Shown in pieces: positions 1 to 9,593 of a DNA stretch of 61,184 nucleotides. The first letter of the stretch is position 1, and every line of letters starts with the position of its first letter. This DNA is from an uncultured Saprospiraceae bacterium. Its GTDB lineage: Bacteria; Bacteroidota; Bacteroidia; Chitinophagales; Saprospiraceae. The stretch spans positions 1-61,184 of the forward strand of contig CALGLU010000109.1 of assembly GCA_937959275.1 (NCBI GenBank), given 5' to 3'. Made by a program: the position numbers and the translations under genes. Below the pieces are notes generated by a model. It saw nothing but the letters and a program-made list of their open reading frames with translations. It ran no database searches and was not told the DNA's origin.

Positions 1-517
1 ATTAACAATTAAGATGTTAAACTAACAAAAGAAAAAGAAGCAAAAAGAAAATATACATAGTAGTAATAGTAATGTGATTATAAATAATCAATTACAATAC
101 TAAAGGGACAGGCAGGTGCGAAGTGCCGCGTGGAATGGTTAAAAAAAGTCTCCAATTGGCGGGATTTTTGGTAAAAATCATGACAATTGGATTTCAATTA
201 AAATACCTCTGACACTAGCTAAACGACATTGGGTTTTAACCACTTGAAAATTATCAAACGGATATTGGGGTTTTCAAGCTCGAATCAATGTATTTCAATC
301 GTATGCCTCTGACATTGAAAACATCAGAGATCCAGAGCTGGTTTTCAAGCTCGAATCAATATGATAAGGCATCAAGTCACAAAGGATCAGGAAGAAGGAT
401 TATAATTGATTAAACTAATGTATATCTAATAATTGCAAATAGTATACTTCTAAATCTAGATTGATAATTCAATCCTCATTAAATTTAATATCTTATGCAC
501 GCATCAAAAATTAGATC
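1..517. other. non-coding left edge with degenerate repeats
   Basis: No convincing gene lies here. A 21-bp direct repeat (ggttttcaagctcgaatcaa plus t) occurs at 269-289 and 340-360. Each copy is preceded by a looser shared stretch, tttcaat followed by a cctctgaca motif, near 193-217 and 292-315. The pattern suggests two decayed copies of a roughly 70-100 bp unit. An inverted partner of ttttcaag lies at 243-250, so a small hairpin with the first copy is possible. No tRNA or clear promoter was recognised. Confidence 0.5.
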
Positions 518-1240
518 ATGCGCCAGACCACGCTTATTCTCTTTTTTTTATTAACGTATTACCTCTTATGTGCACAGGTACAAGAATCACATCATTTTTC
601 AGGTACTGAGACTATATCTATTTCGGCAGACTATGACTATCTGCTTTTTACACCAAGTAATACTGAATTACAAGAAGGAGGCAATTTGCCCTTGATTGTA
701 TTTTTGCATGGAGCTGGAGAGAGAGGAGACAGTATCGATTTAGTTAAAGTGCATGGCCCGCCTAAGCTCGCTGAGCAAGACAAAGATTTTCCATTCATGG
801 TGCTCTCACCGCAGTGCTCCTCAGGTGGTTGGTGGGAAGCCAATAAAGTCGATATGTTAATTGATGAAGTCGTCAGAAATCATAAGGTAGATAAAAATCG
901 GATTTATCTAACTGGGTTGAGTATGGGTGGTTATGGGAGTTGGGATTTGGCACAGTATAATCCTGGGCGTTTTGCGGCAGTCGCTCCTATTTGTGGAGGT
1001 AGTCGGATGAATGCGTTTAGGGCTTCTAAAATGAAAGCGATTCCAACATGGACGTTTCATGGAGCGATGGATAGTGTTGTGCCACTTGATGGTACCACCC
1101 GGATTGTGAGGGCACTTAAGGATATTGGAGCGGATGTTCAGTATACAATTTATCCTATGGCTGGACATGATTCTTGGACAGAGACATATGCTAATCCTGA
1201 GTTATATAGTTGGTTTTTATCTCATCGCCTCACAGATTGA
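518..1240 (+). CDS. secreted alpha/beta-hydrolase (esterase / dienelactone-hydrolase-like)
   Basis: A 240-residue protein with an N-terminal signal peptide (residues 1-20, ending LLCAQ), so it should act in the periplasm or outside the cell. The alpha/beta-hydrolase signature is clear: oxyanion-hole region FLHGAGERG (62-70), nucleophile elbow GLSMGG with Ser135, acid Asp185 in GAMDSVVP, and His217 in AGHDSW. This layout resembles the bacterial PHB-depolymerase/carboxylesterase and prolyl-oligopeptidase-like families that hydrolyse esters or short peptides. The substrate is not predictable. The next gene starts 2 bp after the stop, so the two are almost certainly co-transcribed. Confidence 0.85.
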   Translation: MRQTTLILFFLLTYYLLCAQVQESHHFSGTETISISADYDYLLFTPSNTELQEGGNLPLIVFLHGAGERGDSIDLVKVHGPPKLAEQDKDFPFMVLSPQCSSGGWWEANKVDMLIDEVVRNHKVDKNRIYLTGLSMGGYGSWDLAQYNPGRFAAVAPICGGSRMNAFRASKMKAIPTWTFHGAMDSVVPLDGTTRIVRALKDIGADVQYTIYPMAGHDSWTETYANPELYSWFLSHRLTD

Positions 1241-1242
1241 TT

Positions 1243-2949
1243 ATGAAGCATTGTTTATATCTAATAGTCATCTCAATTAGCTGCATAGGATTGTCCGCTC
1301 AGGATGTCGTTATTAAAAATGTCAATCTGATTGATGTCCGCTTAGGAGAAGTTCATGAAGCAAAAGATGTGATAATAAAGGATGGAATTATACATGGCAT
1401 ACAGGCATCCGATGACAAGCATTATCCTGATGAAATACATGGTGAAGGCAAATTTCTGATTCCAGGGCTAATTGATGCCCATATTCATTTATTTCAATCT
1501 GGTGGTTTGTATACTCGCCCAGATGCTTTTGATGCTAGATCAGTGAGGCCGTATACTGATGAGCGTCAGTGGTTATCTGATAATGCTGAACAAATATTAA
1601 ATCGATATTTATCAAAAGGGATTACCTCTGTGATTGATATTGGTGGTCCGATGTACCAGTTTAGACTTAGAGATAGCTTAAACCGCCAATCGAATACAGC
1701 TCATGTTTATTTAACTGGGCCGCTCATCTCTACCTATTTGCCACCTGCACTTGATGTGAGTTCGCCTCCCATAATCAAAGTGCAAACACCTGAAGAGGCG
1801 ATTCAATTGGTGCGTGAGCAAGTGGCTGCAGGTACTGACTTTATTAAAATTTGGTATATCGCCCTCCGTCCTCAAGATGCGATTGACAATTATCCAATTA
1901 TTGAAGCAACCGTTAAAGAAGCTAAGTTGAATCATTTACCAGTCGCTGTACATGCCACTGATTTGGCAACAGCAAAATTAGCCTTAACTGCTGGTGCAGA
2001 TTTTTTAGTACACAGCGTAGTCGATGTAATCATTGATGATGAATTTATTGCCCTGCTGAAGTCATCAGGCGCTGTCTATTGTCCGACTCTTGAAGTCAGT
2101 ACGAATTATGACAAAGTCTTTTTTAGCGATTTTGAAATATCCGATATTGATTATGAAATTGCTCCACCTATCCCATTAGGTACGGTGATGGATTTGAACC
2201 ATCTGCAGGGTATTGAGGATTTGGATTATTATCAACGAAATAAGGCAGCGATTCAATCTGGAAATCAACAGCGCGATCAAAGACAGGTAGAGAACCTAAA
2301 AATTGTCCACGACAATCAATTACCTATCGCCTTAGGTACGGATGCTGGTAATATTGGCACGATGCACGTGTCCTCCTTTTTCAAAGAAGTGCAAGCCATG
2401 AAAGCTGCGGGGATGGACGCGGCTGCCATTTTAAAAAGTGCCACGTTAAATGCTGCTAAGACCATCGCTATGGAGGATCAAATAGGAACGGTAGACATTG
2501 GGAAGCGAGCAGACTTAGTCGTCCTTAATGATAACCCCTTGATAGATATCAGGGCATTGGAATCGATTGATCTGATCCTAAAGAAAGGGACACCAATCGA
2601 ACCTGAATCATTGCTTACAAATACGCCTGAGCAACTTGTTCAGCAACAATTAAACGGCTATAATGGCCATAATTTAGAGGCTTTTCTTGTGCCTTATGCC
2701 GATACAGTTAAAATATTTGAATTTCCAAATAAGCTCATTATGAGTGGAAAGAAAGAAATGCGGGATAAATATGACTGGATAGAAAAAGCACCTGATTTGC
2801 ATTGTGAATTAGCTAACCGGATCGTGAAAGGACATATCGTCATTGATTATGAAAAAGTCATCTTTGATGCATCTAAAGCACCTATTGAAGCAATCGCTAT
2901 ATACAAAGTATCTGGTAATAAAATAGTAGAAGTGACTTTCTTGGATTAG
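1243..2949 (+). CDS. secreted amidohydrolase with C-terminal NTF2/SnoaL-like domain
   Basis: Start chosen at ATG 1243 because it gives a good signal peptide (MKHCLYLIVI...LSAQ); an in-frame TTG at 1210 lies inside the upstream gene. The 568-residue protein has an imidazolonepropionase/prolidase-type amidohydrolase domain at about residues 20-440. Metal-ligand motifs are visible: HxH at His80/His82 (DAHIH), a lysine in DFIKIWY, histidines in VHATD and FLVHS, and an Asp in LGTDAGN. After the barrel, residues 455-568 look like an NTF2/SnoaL-like domain (NGHNLEAFLVPYADTV, later ELANRIVKGHIVIDYE). Amidohydrolases of this group cleave C-N bonds in cyclic amides or dipeptides. The fused tail is uncommon and may bind substrate or drive dimerisation. 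Likely in an operon with the esterase at 518. Confidence 0.8.
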   Translation: MKHCLYLIVISISCIGLSAQDVVIKNVNLIDVRLGEVHEAKDVIIKDGIIHGIQASDDKHYPDEIHGEGKFLIPGLIDAHIHLFQSGGLYTRPDAFDARSVRPYTDERQWLSDNAEQILNRYLSKGITSVIDIGGPMYQFRLRDSLNRQSNTAHVYLTGPLISTYLPPALDVSSPPIIKVQTPEEAIQLVREQVAAGTDFIKIWYIALRPQDAIDNYPIIEATVKEAKLNHLPVAVHATDLATAKLALTAGADFLVHSVVDVIIDDEFIALLKSSGAVYCPTLEVSTNYDKVFFSDFEISDIDYEIAPPIPLGTVMDLNHLQGIEDLDYYQRNKAAIQSGNQQRDQRQVENLKIVHDNQLPIALGTDAGNIGTMHVSSFFKEVQAMKAAGMDAAAILKSATLNAAKTIAMEDQIGTVDIGKRADLVVLNDNPLIDIRALESIDLILKKGTPIEPESLLTNTPEQLVQQQLNGYNGHNLEAFLVPYADTVKIFEFPNKLIMSGKKEMRDKYDWIEKAPDLHCELANRIVKGHIVIDYEKVIFDASKAPIEAIAIYKVSGNKIVEVTFLD

Positions 2950-3071
2950 AGACATTCTTCAATACCTCTATACACAGACACACATACCACGAATCGACTA
3001 CAAGATGATGGCTTTGCCTAATTCTTATCTAGATTTCATTTAATTTAATCGTTTAAACAGTGGTATTCGAA

Positions 3072-4646
3072 ATGAAATTGGAACATGAGGACAGTGAGCC
3101 TAATTCACCGCATCACAATAGACTATCGAATCTTGGTGGAGAGATACATTTACGATATGAAGCTTTATTCCATAACACGCTTGATGGTATACTCATATAT
3201 AATTATATCAACAAGGAGATTGTAGATTGCAATAAAGCAGCAGGCACATTGCTTGGCTATCCAGATGAAAGAGAATTAATTGGCAAATCTGACTTAGAGT
3301 TTGTACCAAAATATGATGTTCTTTTCCCTGACCAAGATTTGCATTCATATATAGTTGAGAATGGTAAACGAGTGATGAATGGTGAATCGTTTAGCACCCA
3401 AGGTATATTTCTTGGCTTTAATAATCAGCGATATTTAATAAAGGCGAATGTGGTTCCTACATTTTTTCAATCAGGAGAAGCGTTTATCATTTTTAAGGAT
3501 GTGACAAATGAGGTGCTGAGTAAAAAGGCATTAAGAGCAAGTGAAGGGAGGTATAGAGACATATATGAAAATTCGCATGAAGGGATTATCTATATTGATT
3601 CTAATAGTCTGGATGTTATCATGTGTAACAATAGAGCGCTTGAAGTATTTGGGGCTTCTGATATTCAAGAATTTAGAAAAATTGATGCTTCGTATTTTTA
3701 CCTCGATGATGGTAGTACACAGCTCAGTAGTAAACGGATGTATATCAGTATTGTTAGAAATGCGCTATGCAATGGACGGTCTACTTTCTCTCTTTGGTTT
3801 AAGAATTTAAAAGATGTTTTAATAAGAATCGAAGGTGTACTTGTCTGTGATAACAGTAAGCGAAAGCACCCAAAATTAATTGCCTTTGTTAGAAATGTTA
3901 CTGAGCTCTATGAATCACAAATTGCCTTGCATCAAAAAAATGAACAACTCAATTCATATATCGATTCTAATTTGCAGCTAGAAAATTTTGCCTATTTAGC
4001 GTCTCATGATTTACAGACACCACTACGGTCTATTATTAGTTTTTCTCAATTATTAGAAAGAAGACTCGATGCTAAGTTGGAGCCTTCTGAAAGAGAATTG
4101 TTTAAGTTTATAACGAGTTCTGGACGCAGCATGGGTGAGATTGTAAACCAATTGTTATCTTTTTCTAAAGTGGAAAGAGACCCCTTCAAACGGACAAAAA
4201 TTGATTTAGATAACTTGTTTAATCAATTGAGCATTGATATGTCTTCTGATATAAAAGGAAGTAATGCTGTGATAGAATTTAACTTTAATTGCCAAGAGAT
4301 CATAGCTGATAGACAGAAAATTATGTTGCTTCTGAGAAATCTGTATTCTAACTCAATAAAATTTATAGAAAAGGGGACAAGACCACATATCCAGGTATTC
4401 TGTGATGAAAAACCCTTACACTGGTTGTTCTGTATAAAGGATAATGGCATTGGAATAGATAAAAAATATCATGATACTATATTTGCCATGTTTAAACGAC
4501 TTCATGTAAAGGAGGAATACAGTGGGTCAGGCTTTGGTCTATCCATGGTAAAGAAAATCATTGACTTACATAAAGGCGCTGTTTGGGTCGAATCCTCTTT
4601 GGGTGCTGGGACTAGTATTTATTTTACAATAGCGAAACAACTGTAA
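3072..4646 (+). CDS. soluble PAS-domain sensor histidine kinase (tandem copy 1)
   Basis: Start taken at ATG 3072 (524 residues); a GTG at 3060 is the alternative. No signal peptide or membrane segment is seen, so this is a cytoplasmic sensor. Two PAS-like regions precede the kinase core: about 20-155 (RYEALFHNTLDGILIYNY) and 160-285 (RYRDIYENSHEGIIYID). The HisKA-type phosphoacceptor is His312 in ASHDLQTPLR, as in phytochrome-like kinases. ATPase boxes follow: N-box LLRNLYSNSIKF, G1 DNGIGI, G2 GSGFGLSMVKK. It has no receiver domain and no response regulator neighbour. It is closely similar along its whole length to the next gene, which shows a local duplication. The signal sensed is unknown. 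Confidence 0.88.
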   Translation: MKLEHEDSEPNSPHHNRLSNLGGEIHLRYEALFHNTLDGILIYNYINKEIVDCNKAAGTLLGYPDERELIGKSDLEFVPKYDVLFPDQDLHSYIVENGKRVMNGESFSTQGIFLGFNNQRYLIKANVVPTFFQSGEAFIIFKDVTNEVLSKKALRASEGRYRDIYENSHEGIIYIDSNSLDVIMCNNRALEVFGASDIQEFRKIDASYFYLDDGSTQLSSKRMYISIVRNALCNGRSTFSLWFKNLKDVLIRIEGVLVCDNSKRKHPKLIAFVRNVTELYESQIALHQKNEQLNSYIDSNLQLENFAYLASHDLQTPLRSIISFSQLLERRLDAKLEPSERELFKFITSSGRSMGEIVNQLLSFSKVERDPFKRTKIDLDNLFNQLSIDMSSDIKGSNAVIEFNFNCQEIIADRQKIMLLLRNLYSNSIKFIEKGTRPHIQVFCDEKPLHWLFCIKDNGIGIDKKYHDTIFAMFKRLHVKEEYSGSGFGLSMVKKIIDLHKGAVWVESSLGAGTSIYFTIAKQL

Positions 4647-4791
4647 TTAGTATTTCCATGCAATATTAAATCCGACCAATTACAATAATTCGACAACTTC
4701 ACCACAAATAGCCTACAAATACCTTTTTTTAAAAATAATGAGTTGAAAATGATCTAATTTTCTAAGTATAACAATTGATAACATACCTAAT

Positions 4792-6366
4792 ATGAATGAA
4801 AGTACTGTGAGCAGGCAATACGATATTTCAAATCAAGGCAGTGAGGTTCACTTTCGTTACGAAGCCTTATTTCATAATACCCTTGATGGTGTGCTAATTT
4901 ACAATTACATTATCGATGAGGTCATTGATTGTAATAAGGCAGCAGGGACAATTTTAGGATATACTAATGAAAGAATACTTATTGGTAAAAAGAGGACAGA
5001 TCTTGCACCTCGATTTGATCCCATGTTTCCTGGAGTGGATATTCATGAGGCATCATATCAAAATGGCCTTAGGGCAATCAATGGTGAATCGTTTAGTTCA
5101 ATCGGTATTGTTTTGGGTCATGATGGTCAGCGCCATCTAATGAAGGCGAATATAGTCCCTACATTTTATCAACCAGGAGAAGCATTCATTATATTTAAAG
5201 ATGTCACGGATGAAGTACTAAGTAAGAAAGCCTTAAAAGCTAGTGAAGGGAGATATAAGGACATCTACGAAAATTCACATGAAGGGATAATCTATATCGA
5301 TTCGAAAAGCCTTGACATCATTATGTGCAATAACAGAGCACTTGAAATGTTTGGCGCATCAGATATTCAAGATATTAGAAAAGTGGATTCATCTACCTTT
5401 TTTCTTGATGATTGTAGTACACAATATTGTAGCAAGCGTCTGTATATTGAGATTGTGAGTAAAGCACTCAAAGACGGACGATCTACATTTTCGCTATGGC
5501 ATAAAAACTTTAATGATGACTTGTGCAGGATAGAAGGCGTCGTTGTGAGTGATAATAGCCAAAGTAAATTCCCCAAATTAATAGCGTTTATCAGAGATGT
5601 AACGGAGCTCTATCAATCTCAGAATGCGATTGCTCAAAAGAATAAACAATTAAATACATACATAGATTCTAATTTGCAATTAGAGAATTTCGCTTATTTG
5701 GCATCTCATGATTTACAAACTCCTTTACGATCTATTATCAGTTTTTCGCAATTGTTAGAAAGAAAGATAGATCCGAAATTAAATCCTTCTGAGAAAGAAT
5801 TATTCAGATTCATTAGAGAATCTGGTGAAAGTATGGGTGATATGATTGATCAATTATTACAGTTTTCTAAAATTGAAAAAGATCCTTTAGATAGAGCAAC
5901 AATGGATATTGAAATTCTTGTCAATCAATTAAAAATTGAGATGGCATCTGAAATTCAAGAAAATGGAGCTGTCATAAAATTTGAATCCGACTGTAAAGAA
6001 ATAGTCGCTGATCGCAATAAATTGAGAGAGGTCTTAAGAAATTTATTATCTAATTCTCTAAAATTTAAAAAGGAATATGCAATACCACTCATTCTCATTA
6101 GCTGTGAAGAAAAACCCCTACACTGGTTGTTTTGTGTTAAGGATAATGGGATAGGTATAGAACATGAATACCAGGATGCAATATTTACCATGTTTAAAAA
6201 GCTGCATGTTAAATCAGAATTTGGTGGCTCAGGCTTTGGCTTATCGATGGTAAAGAAAATTATAGAATTGCACAATGGGTCTCTCTGGGTCGAATCATTA
6301 CCTGGCTATGGCACAAGTATGTATTTTACGTTAGCAAAATCGGTATTCATCCCACAAGTCAAGTAG
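4792..6366 (+). CDS. soluble PAS-domain sensor histidine kinase (tandem copy 2)
   Basis: A 524-residue paralogue of the preceding gene with the same order: PAS (about 15-145), PAS (about 150-275), HisKA with His306 in ASHDLQTPLR, then N-box LLRNLLSNSLKF, G1 DNGIGI and G2 GSGFGLSMVKK. All catalytic motifs are intact, so both copies look functional. The strongest conservation is in the kinase core and the second PAS; the first PAS and the extreme N-terminus are most divergent, which fits divergence in signal input. The last 8 bp overlap the 3' end of the convergent hydrolase gene on the other strand. No cognate regulator is adjacent. Confidence 0.88.
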   Translation: MNESTVSRQYDISNQGSEVHFRYEALFHNTLDGVLIYNYIIDEVIDCNKAAGTILGYTNERILIGKKRTDLAPRFDPMFPGVDIHEASYQNGLRAINGESFSSIGIVLGHDGQRHLMKANIVPTFYQPGEAFIIFKDVTDEVLSKKALKASEGRYKDIYENSHEGIIYIDSKSLDIIMCNNRALEMFGASDIQDIRKVDSSTFFLDDCSTQYCSKRLYIEIVSKALKDGRSTFSLWHKNFNDDLCRIEGVVVSDNSQSKFPKLIAFIRDVTELYQSQNAIAQKNKQLNTYIDSNLQLENFAYLASHDLQTPLRSIISFSQLLERKIDPKLNPSEKELFRFIRESGESMGDMIDQLLQFSKIEKDPLDRATMDIEILVNQLKIEMASEIQENGAVIKFESDCKEIVADRNKLREVLRNLLSNSLKFKKEYAIPLILISCEEKPLHWLFCVKDNGIGIEHEYQDAIFTMFKKLHVKSEFGGSGFGLSMVKKIIELHNGSLWVESLPGYGTSMYFTLAKSVFIPQVK

Positions 6367-7465
6367 ACATCCACCATTGAGATTTAGGCTCATGTTTACC
6401 TAGAATCACACTCTCACCAATGCGCGGTGTAATTAAATCAATATTTAATTTTGATGCTGCAGCTGTAAGACGCTGGATCGGATCAGTCCAACTGTGAGGA
6501 GCCAAGGTGAAAGCTCCCCAATGAATCGGAATTAATTTCTTACCCTTTAATTCTATAAAAGCCTGTGCTGTCTCTTCTGGTATCATGTGATTTTCTTTCC
6601 ACATATAGTGGTATTGCCCACACTCCATAAAACACAGATCAAATGGTCCGTAGGCATCCCCAATTTTGGTAAAGCCACCATAATAGCCAGAATCTCCATT
6701 AAAAAATATGGATTGTTGTTCACTTTTAATCACCCATGAGCACCACAAGGTTTTATCACGCCAGGCAAATTTGCGACCACTAAAATGCTGGTTAGGTGTA
6801 CTGATCAATGTTAGGTGTTTGAAGCGTCTCCCTTCCCACCAGTCGGACTCTGTAATCAGCTCAGCTGCGACACCCCATCGCTTCAAATGTGCTGCGACAC
6901 CCAAAGGCACAAACCAATGGCCTACTTTGCTTTTCAAACGTTTAACCGACTTGTAGTCCAGATGATCATAATGGTCGTGTGTATATATCACGGCATCAAT
7001 CTCTGGAAAATCCTCTGGCGCTAAAGGCACCTCTTTATGAAATCGCCTCACAGCAAATGGCACAGGCGCCGCTGCTTTGCCTAGCATAGGATCCATAAGC
7101 AAGCTCACACCCTCAATCTCAATCAATACAGCTGAGTGACCAAACCAAGTGACTCTCAATGGCTCATCAGGTCGTTGTGCAAAGTCTTCCTTTGTCCGTT
7201 TAAGATACGCCACCTGATGTCTTGGTTTTCTATCTACTTTGCCCGTGTTACTTTCCTGCATCAGTTTGGGCATTTTTGATAAGGTCATGTCAGCGCGTTT
7301 TCTATCCTGATTTCTAAATCGACCCTTTATAAATTGTGGTGAGGTTTTTATCCGTTCGAGACTCTCGCCTTGACTCTCAGCTCCAAACACCGCTGTTTTC
7401 ATAAAGAGAAAAATCGAAATAACGAATAGTGCAATAAAGAGTAGAAAATATAGGATCCAGATCAA
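6359..7465 (-). CDS. MBL-fold metal-dependent hydrolase (NAPE-PLD/UlaG-like), membrane-anchored
   Basis: A 368-residue protein beginning at TTG 7465; this start adds a hydrophobic helix (residues 2-22). An internal ATG at 7399 would remove it. The metallo-beta-lactamase signature is HDHYDH (His163, His165, Asp167, His168), followed by NGDSGYYGGF and HWGAFTLAPHSW. These match the branch that includes N-acyl-phosphatidylethanolamine phospholipase D and L-ascorbate-6-phosphate lactonase homologues. A phospholipid or N-acyl-lipid substrate is plausible but not proven. Its end overlaps the convergent kinase gene by 8 bp. The upstream DNA is A-rich (TCAAAA repeats) with two TAnnTTTG-like -7 sequences on this strand but no correctly spaced -33 TTG. 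Confidence 0.85.
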   Translation of the reverse strand: MIWILYFLLFIALFVISIFLFMKTAVFGAESQGESLERIKTSPQFIKGRFRNQDRKRADMTLSKMPKLMQESNTGKVDRKPRHQVAYLKRTKEDFAQRPDEPLRVTWFGHSAVLIEIEGVSLLMDPMLGKAAAPVPFAVRRFHKEVPLAPEDFPEIDAVIYTHDHYDHLDYKSVKRLKSKVGHWFVPLGVAAHLKRWGVAAELITESDWWEGRRFKHLTLISTPNQHFSGRKFAWRDKTLWCSWVIKSEQQSIFFNGDSGYYGGFTKIGDAYGPFDLCFMECGQYHYMWKENHMIPEETAQAFIELKGKKLIPIHWGAFTLAPHSWTDPIQRLTAAASKLNIDLITPRIGESVILGKHEPKSQWWMST

Positions 7466-7593
7466 GAGGGTGAGGTTAAATCAAAATTAAAATCAAAATC
7501 AAAAATAGAATGAAAATCAAATTGTATTGCTATAAACGTCGATAGGTTGAATATGTTTATTTGATTAGGCAGAGGTGACTTCGAAAACGTTTT

Positions 7594-7718
7594 TCAATAT
7601 CAATACCAATGTTAATGTCAATATCAATGTCAATGTCAATGTCAATGGTACGAGGATTTCCGCTGCGCTCCAACAATTACTATCAACTATCAACTATTGA
7701 CTGTCAACTATCAACTAC
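7594..7718. repeat. short tandem repeats (AATGTC/AATATC hexamers, CTATCAA heptamers)
   Basis: Between the two minus-strand genes, 7594-7647 is a run of hexamers such as caatat, caatgt and caatgt, and 7679-7718 is a run of tatcaac-type heptamers. Both are imperfect and are separated by about 30 bp containing cgctgcgctcc. No gene or terminator is visible. Such tracts are prone to slipped-strand length change. Confidence 0.7.
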
Positions 7719-7721
7719 CCC

Positions 7722-9593
7722 CTATTTATTATCCGCACTCCCATTCACATCGCCGACCTTGTAGCCGATGATTTGGATAGGCTCTGAAGGTAGTTCTGTA
7801 AGTGTGATGCTTTGAGGTACGAAGTCCCAGGAATTTCGATTTTCAAACTCTGTTGATAAACCGAGTATGACTCGTAATAACAACACAATATCTAGGCTTG
7901 AAATGGAGCCATCATTATTGATGTCTGCTGCTAAGGGAGAGATGTCATCTGTAAACGGTACAAGGTCTAGAATGTGATTGGCCATCCGCACCAAGTCCAC
8001 ACTTGATACGCCATTGGCAGGATTATCAGATCTCGAATAATCAAGGCTTAAACTATTAATGATAACAACATTATTAAATTCGAAAAAGCCATTCTCATCA
8101 GTTGTTGTCGATTGACCACTTGCCAAATTTATTGCCACGCGTGCGATACCATCACCTTCTTGATCTTTAATGAAACCTGAAAAGTATCTTACACCTGAGA
8201 CAACATCACTGCCATCACAATCTTCATCAATGCCATTATCTGGAAAATCAACGGCATTCGGGTTGATGGCTGGATTCGTATCGTCACAGTCTTCTGGTGT
8301 TGAGAAGCCGTCATTATCTAGATCTGTATTGACATTGACGACTAGGGTATAGGCACTTATACTAAAACATCCAGATTCATTAGTCACCTTAATTGCATAC
8401 GTTGTTGTGCTGTCAGGATTTGCTATGGGCTGAGCGATGAAAGGGTCGCTTAATGCTGTGGTTGGCGTCCATTCATAGGTGAAACCTTCTACTGCTGCTA
8501 AGCCACCCAATCGAATGCCTCCTGTTGAATCTGGAAACAGATTGTTAGGTTGAGCCTCAGCATCAGGTAGTGATCCAAATCTGAAATGTGTCAAACTTTG
8601 GCTATCAGCTTGATTATCCGAAATGATGTACATGAAGTCCTCAAAGACAACTACGCCTTCTGGTTTATAAATATGCGCATCAGTAATTTGTAAATCAGCA
8701 ATGGGTTTAGAGTCAAAATATTCTGGTCTCGCTAAATCCAAATGAAATATTTCTTTTCGTTTCTCGCTGACAATAATGAACTCCTGACTTCGAGATGGAT
8801 CAGTTAGGCTTAAATGGTAGATATCTGAAAAGTCTACATTCGTCCCATAAAAGTCTTGATTTTCCACGGCAGTGGGCACCTCTTCAATAATAATAAGCGC
8901 ATCATCTGGGAAGTCAGACACTTCGGTATAGGTTTGAATGGACTTATATAATTTAGGCATATTATTGCCTTCATTTTCTTCAATAAAGTATAGATAACCA
9001 GCAGTATCAATTGTGACGCCTTCAAAACCATCACCTCTATTAAATAGTGGTCTATTGCCATTCCGAAATGCAAATTCGAGGCCTATCGTTGTTTCAACTT
9101 CACAAGTAGAGACATTTGAACTGCTATTCGCTGAAGTACTGATTAAGAATAGACGATTCGGATCTAATGTGGATGAACCTTCATATAAGACAACGTAGTA
9201 AAATCTAAAATCTCGTTCGAAGAGATAGGAAATACCTTCGAAATCATTGCCTTGACTCGTCAAGCATGTGGCAATCGTATTTGCATTATCACCATCGATA
9301 CCTTGACCAAATGAATTGATATTTTCAAATAAAAGTGTACCATCCTCTGCAATAGCGACGATTTGTGCTGGGCTTGTACTTGTATTGACGGTTACTGATG
9401 ATAGCTCAAATGGAAATGAAACCGCTGTATTATCTTCGTTTGGTTCACAGCTATATTCGGTTAGGAATTGACCTGTAAGCTGTATAGCGAATAGGCTAAA
9501 ACAGAATGTATATCTGAGTGTTTTACTAATTTTTAAGTTAAGATTAGCAACCATATGGTGTATCATTGATAAATCTTCTATTTGGCTTGTCAT
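7722..9593 (-). CDS. secreted SdiA-regulated-like propeller protein with MopE and dockerin-like motifs
   Basis: 623 residues from the ATG at 9593; downstream in-frame ATGs at codons 10 and 14 give a more typical signal peptide (MVANLNLKISKTLRY...), so the true start may be 9566 or 9554. Residues about 40-340 read as a YjiK/SdiA-regulated-like beta-propeller (NDFEGISYL, GDGFEGVTID, YKPEGVVVF). Then come an Ig-like segment, a MopE-type calcium/metal motif (DLDNDGFSTPEDCDDTNPAI), a CarboxypepD_reg-like domain (FSGFIKDQEGDGIARV) and a C-terminal dockerin-like pair of Ca-binding loops (ADINNDGSISSLDIVLLLR, VGDVNGSADNK). Likely an exported cell-surface or secreted protein. Function unknown. It shares its propeller type with the giant gene at 45751. 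Confidence 0.75.
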   Translation of the reverse strand: MTSQIEDLSMIHHMVANLNLKISKTLRYTFCFSLFAIQLTGQFLTEYSCEPNEDNTAVSFPFELSSVTVNTSTSPAQIVAIAEDGTLLFENINSFGQGIDGDNANTIATCLTSQGNDFEGISYLFERDFRFYYVVLYEGSSTLDPNRLFLISTSANSSSNVSTCEVETTIGLEFAFRNGNRPLFNRGDGFEGVTIDTAGYLYFIEENEGNNMPKLYKSIQTYTEVSDFPDDALIIIEEVPTAVENQDFYGTNVDFSDIYHLSLTDPSRSQEFIIVSEKRKEIFHLDLARPEYFDSKPIADLQITDAHIYKPEGVVVFEDFMYIISDNQADSQSLTHFRFGSLPDAEAQPNNLFPDSTGGIRLGGLAAVEGFTYEWTPTTALSDPFIAQPIANPDSTTTYAIKVTNESGCFSISAYTLVVNVNTDLDNDGFSTPEDCDDTNPAINPNAVDFPDNGIDEDCDGSDVVSGVRYFSGFIKDQEGDGIARVAINLASGQSTTTDENGFFEFNNVVIINSLSLDYSRSDNPANGVSSVDLVRMANHILDLVPFTDDISPLAADINNDGSISSLDIVLLLRVILGLSTEFENRNSWDFVPQSITLTELPSEPIQIIGYKVGDVNGSADNK

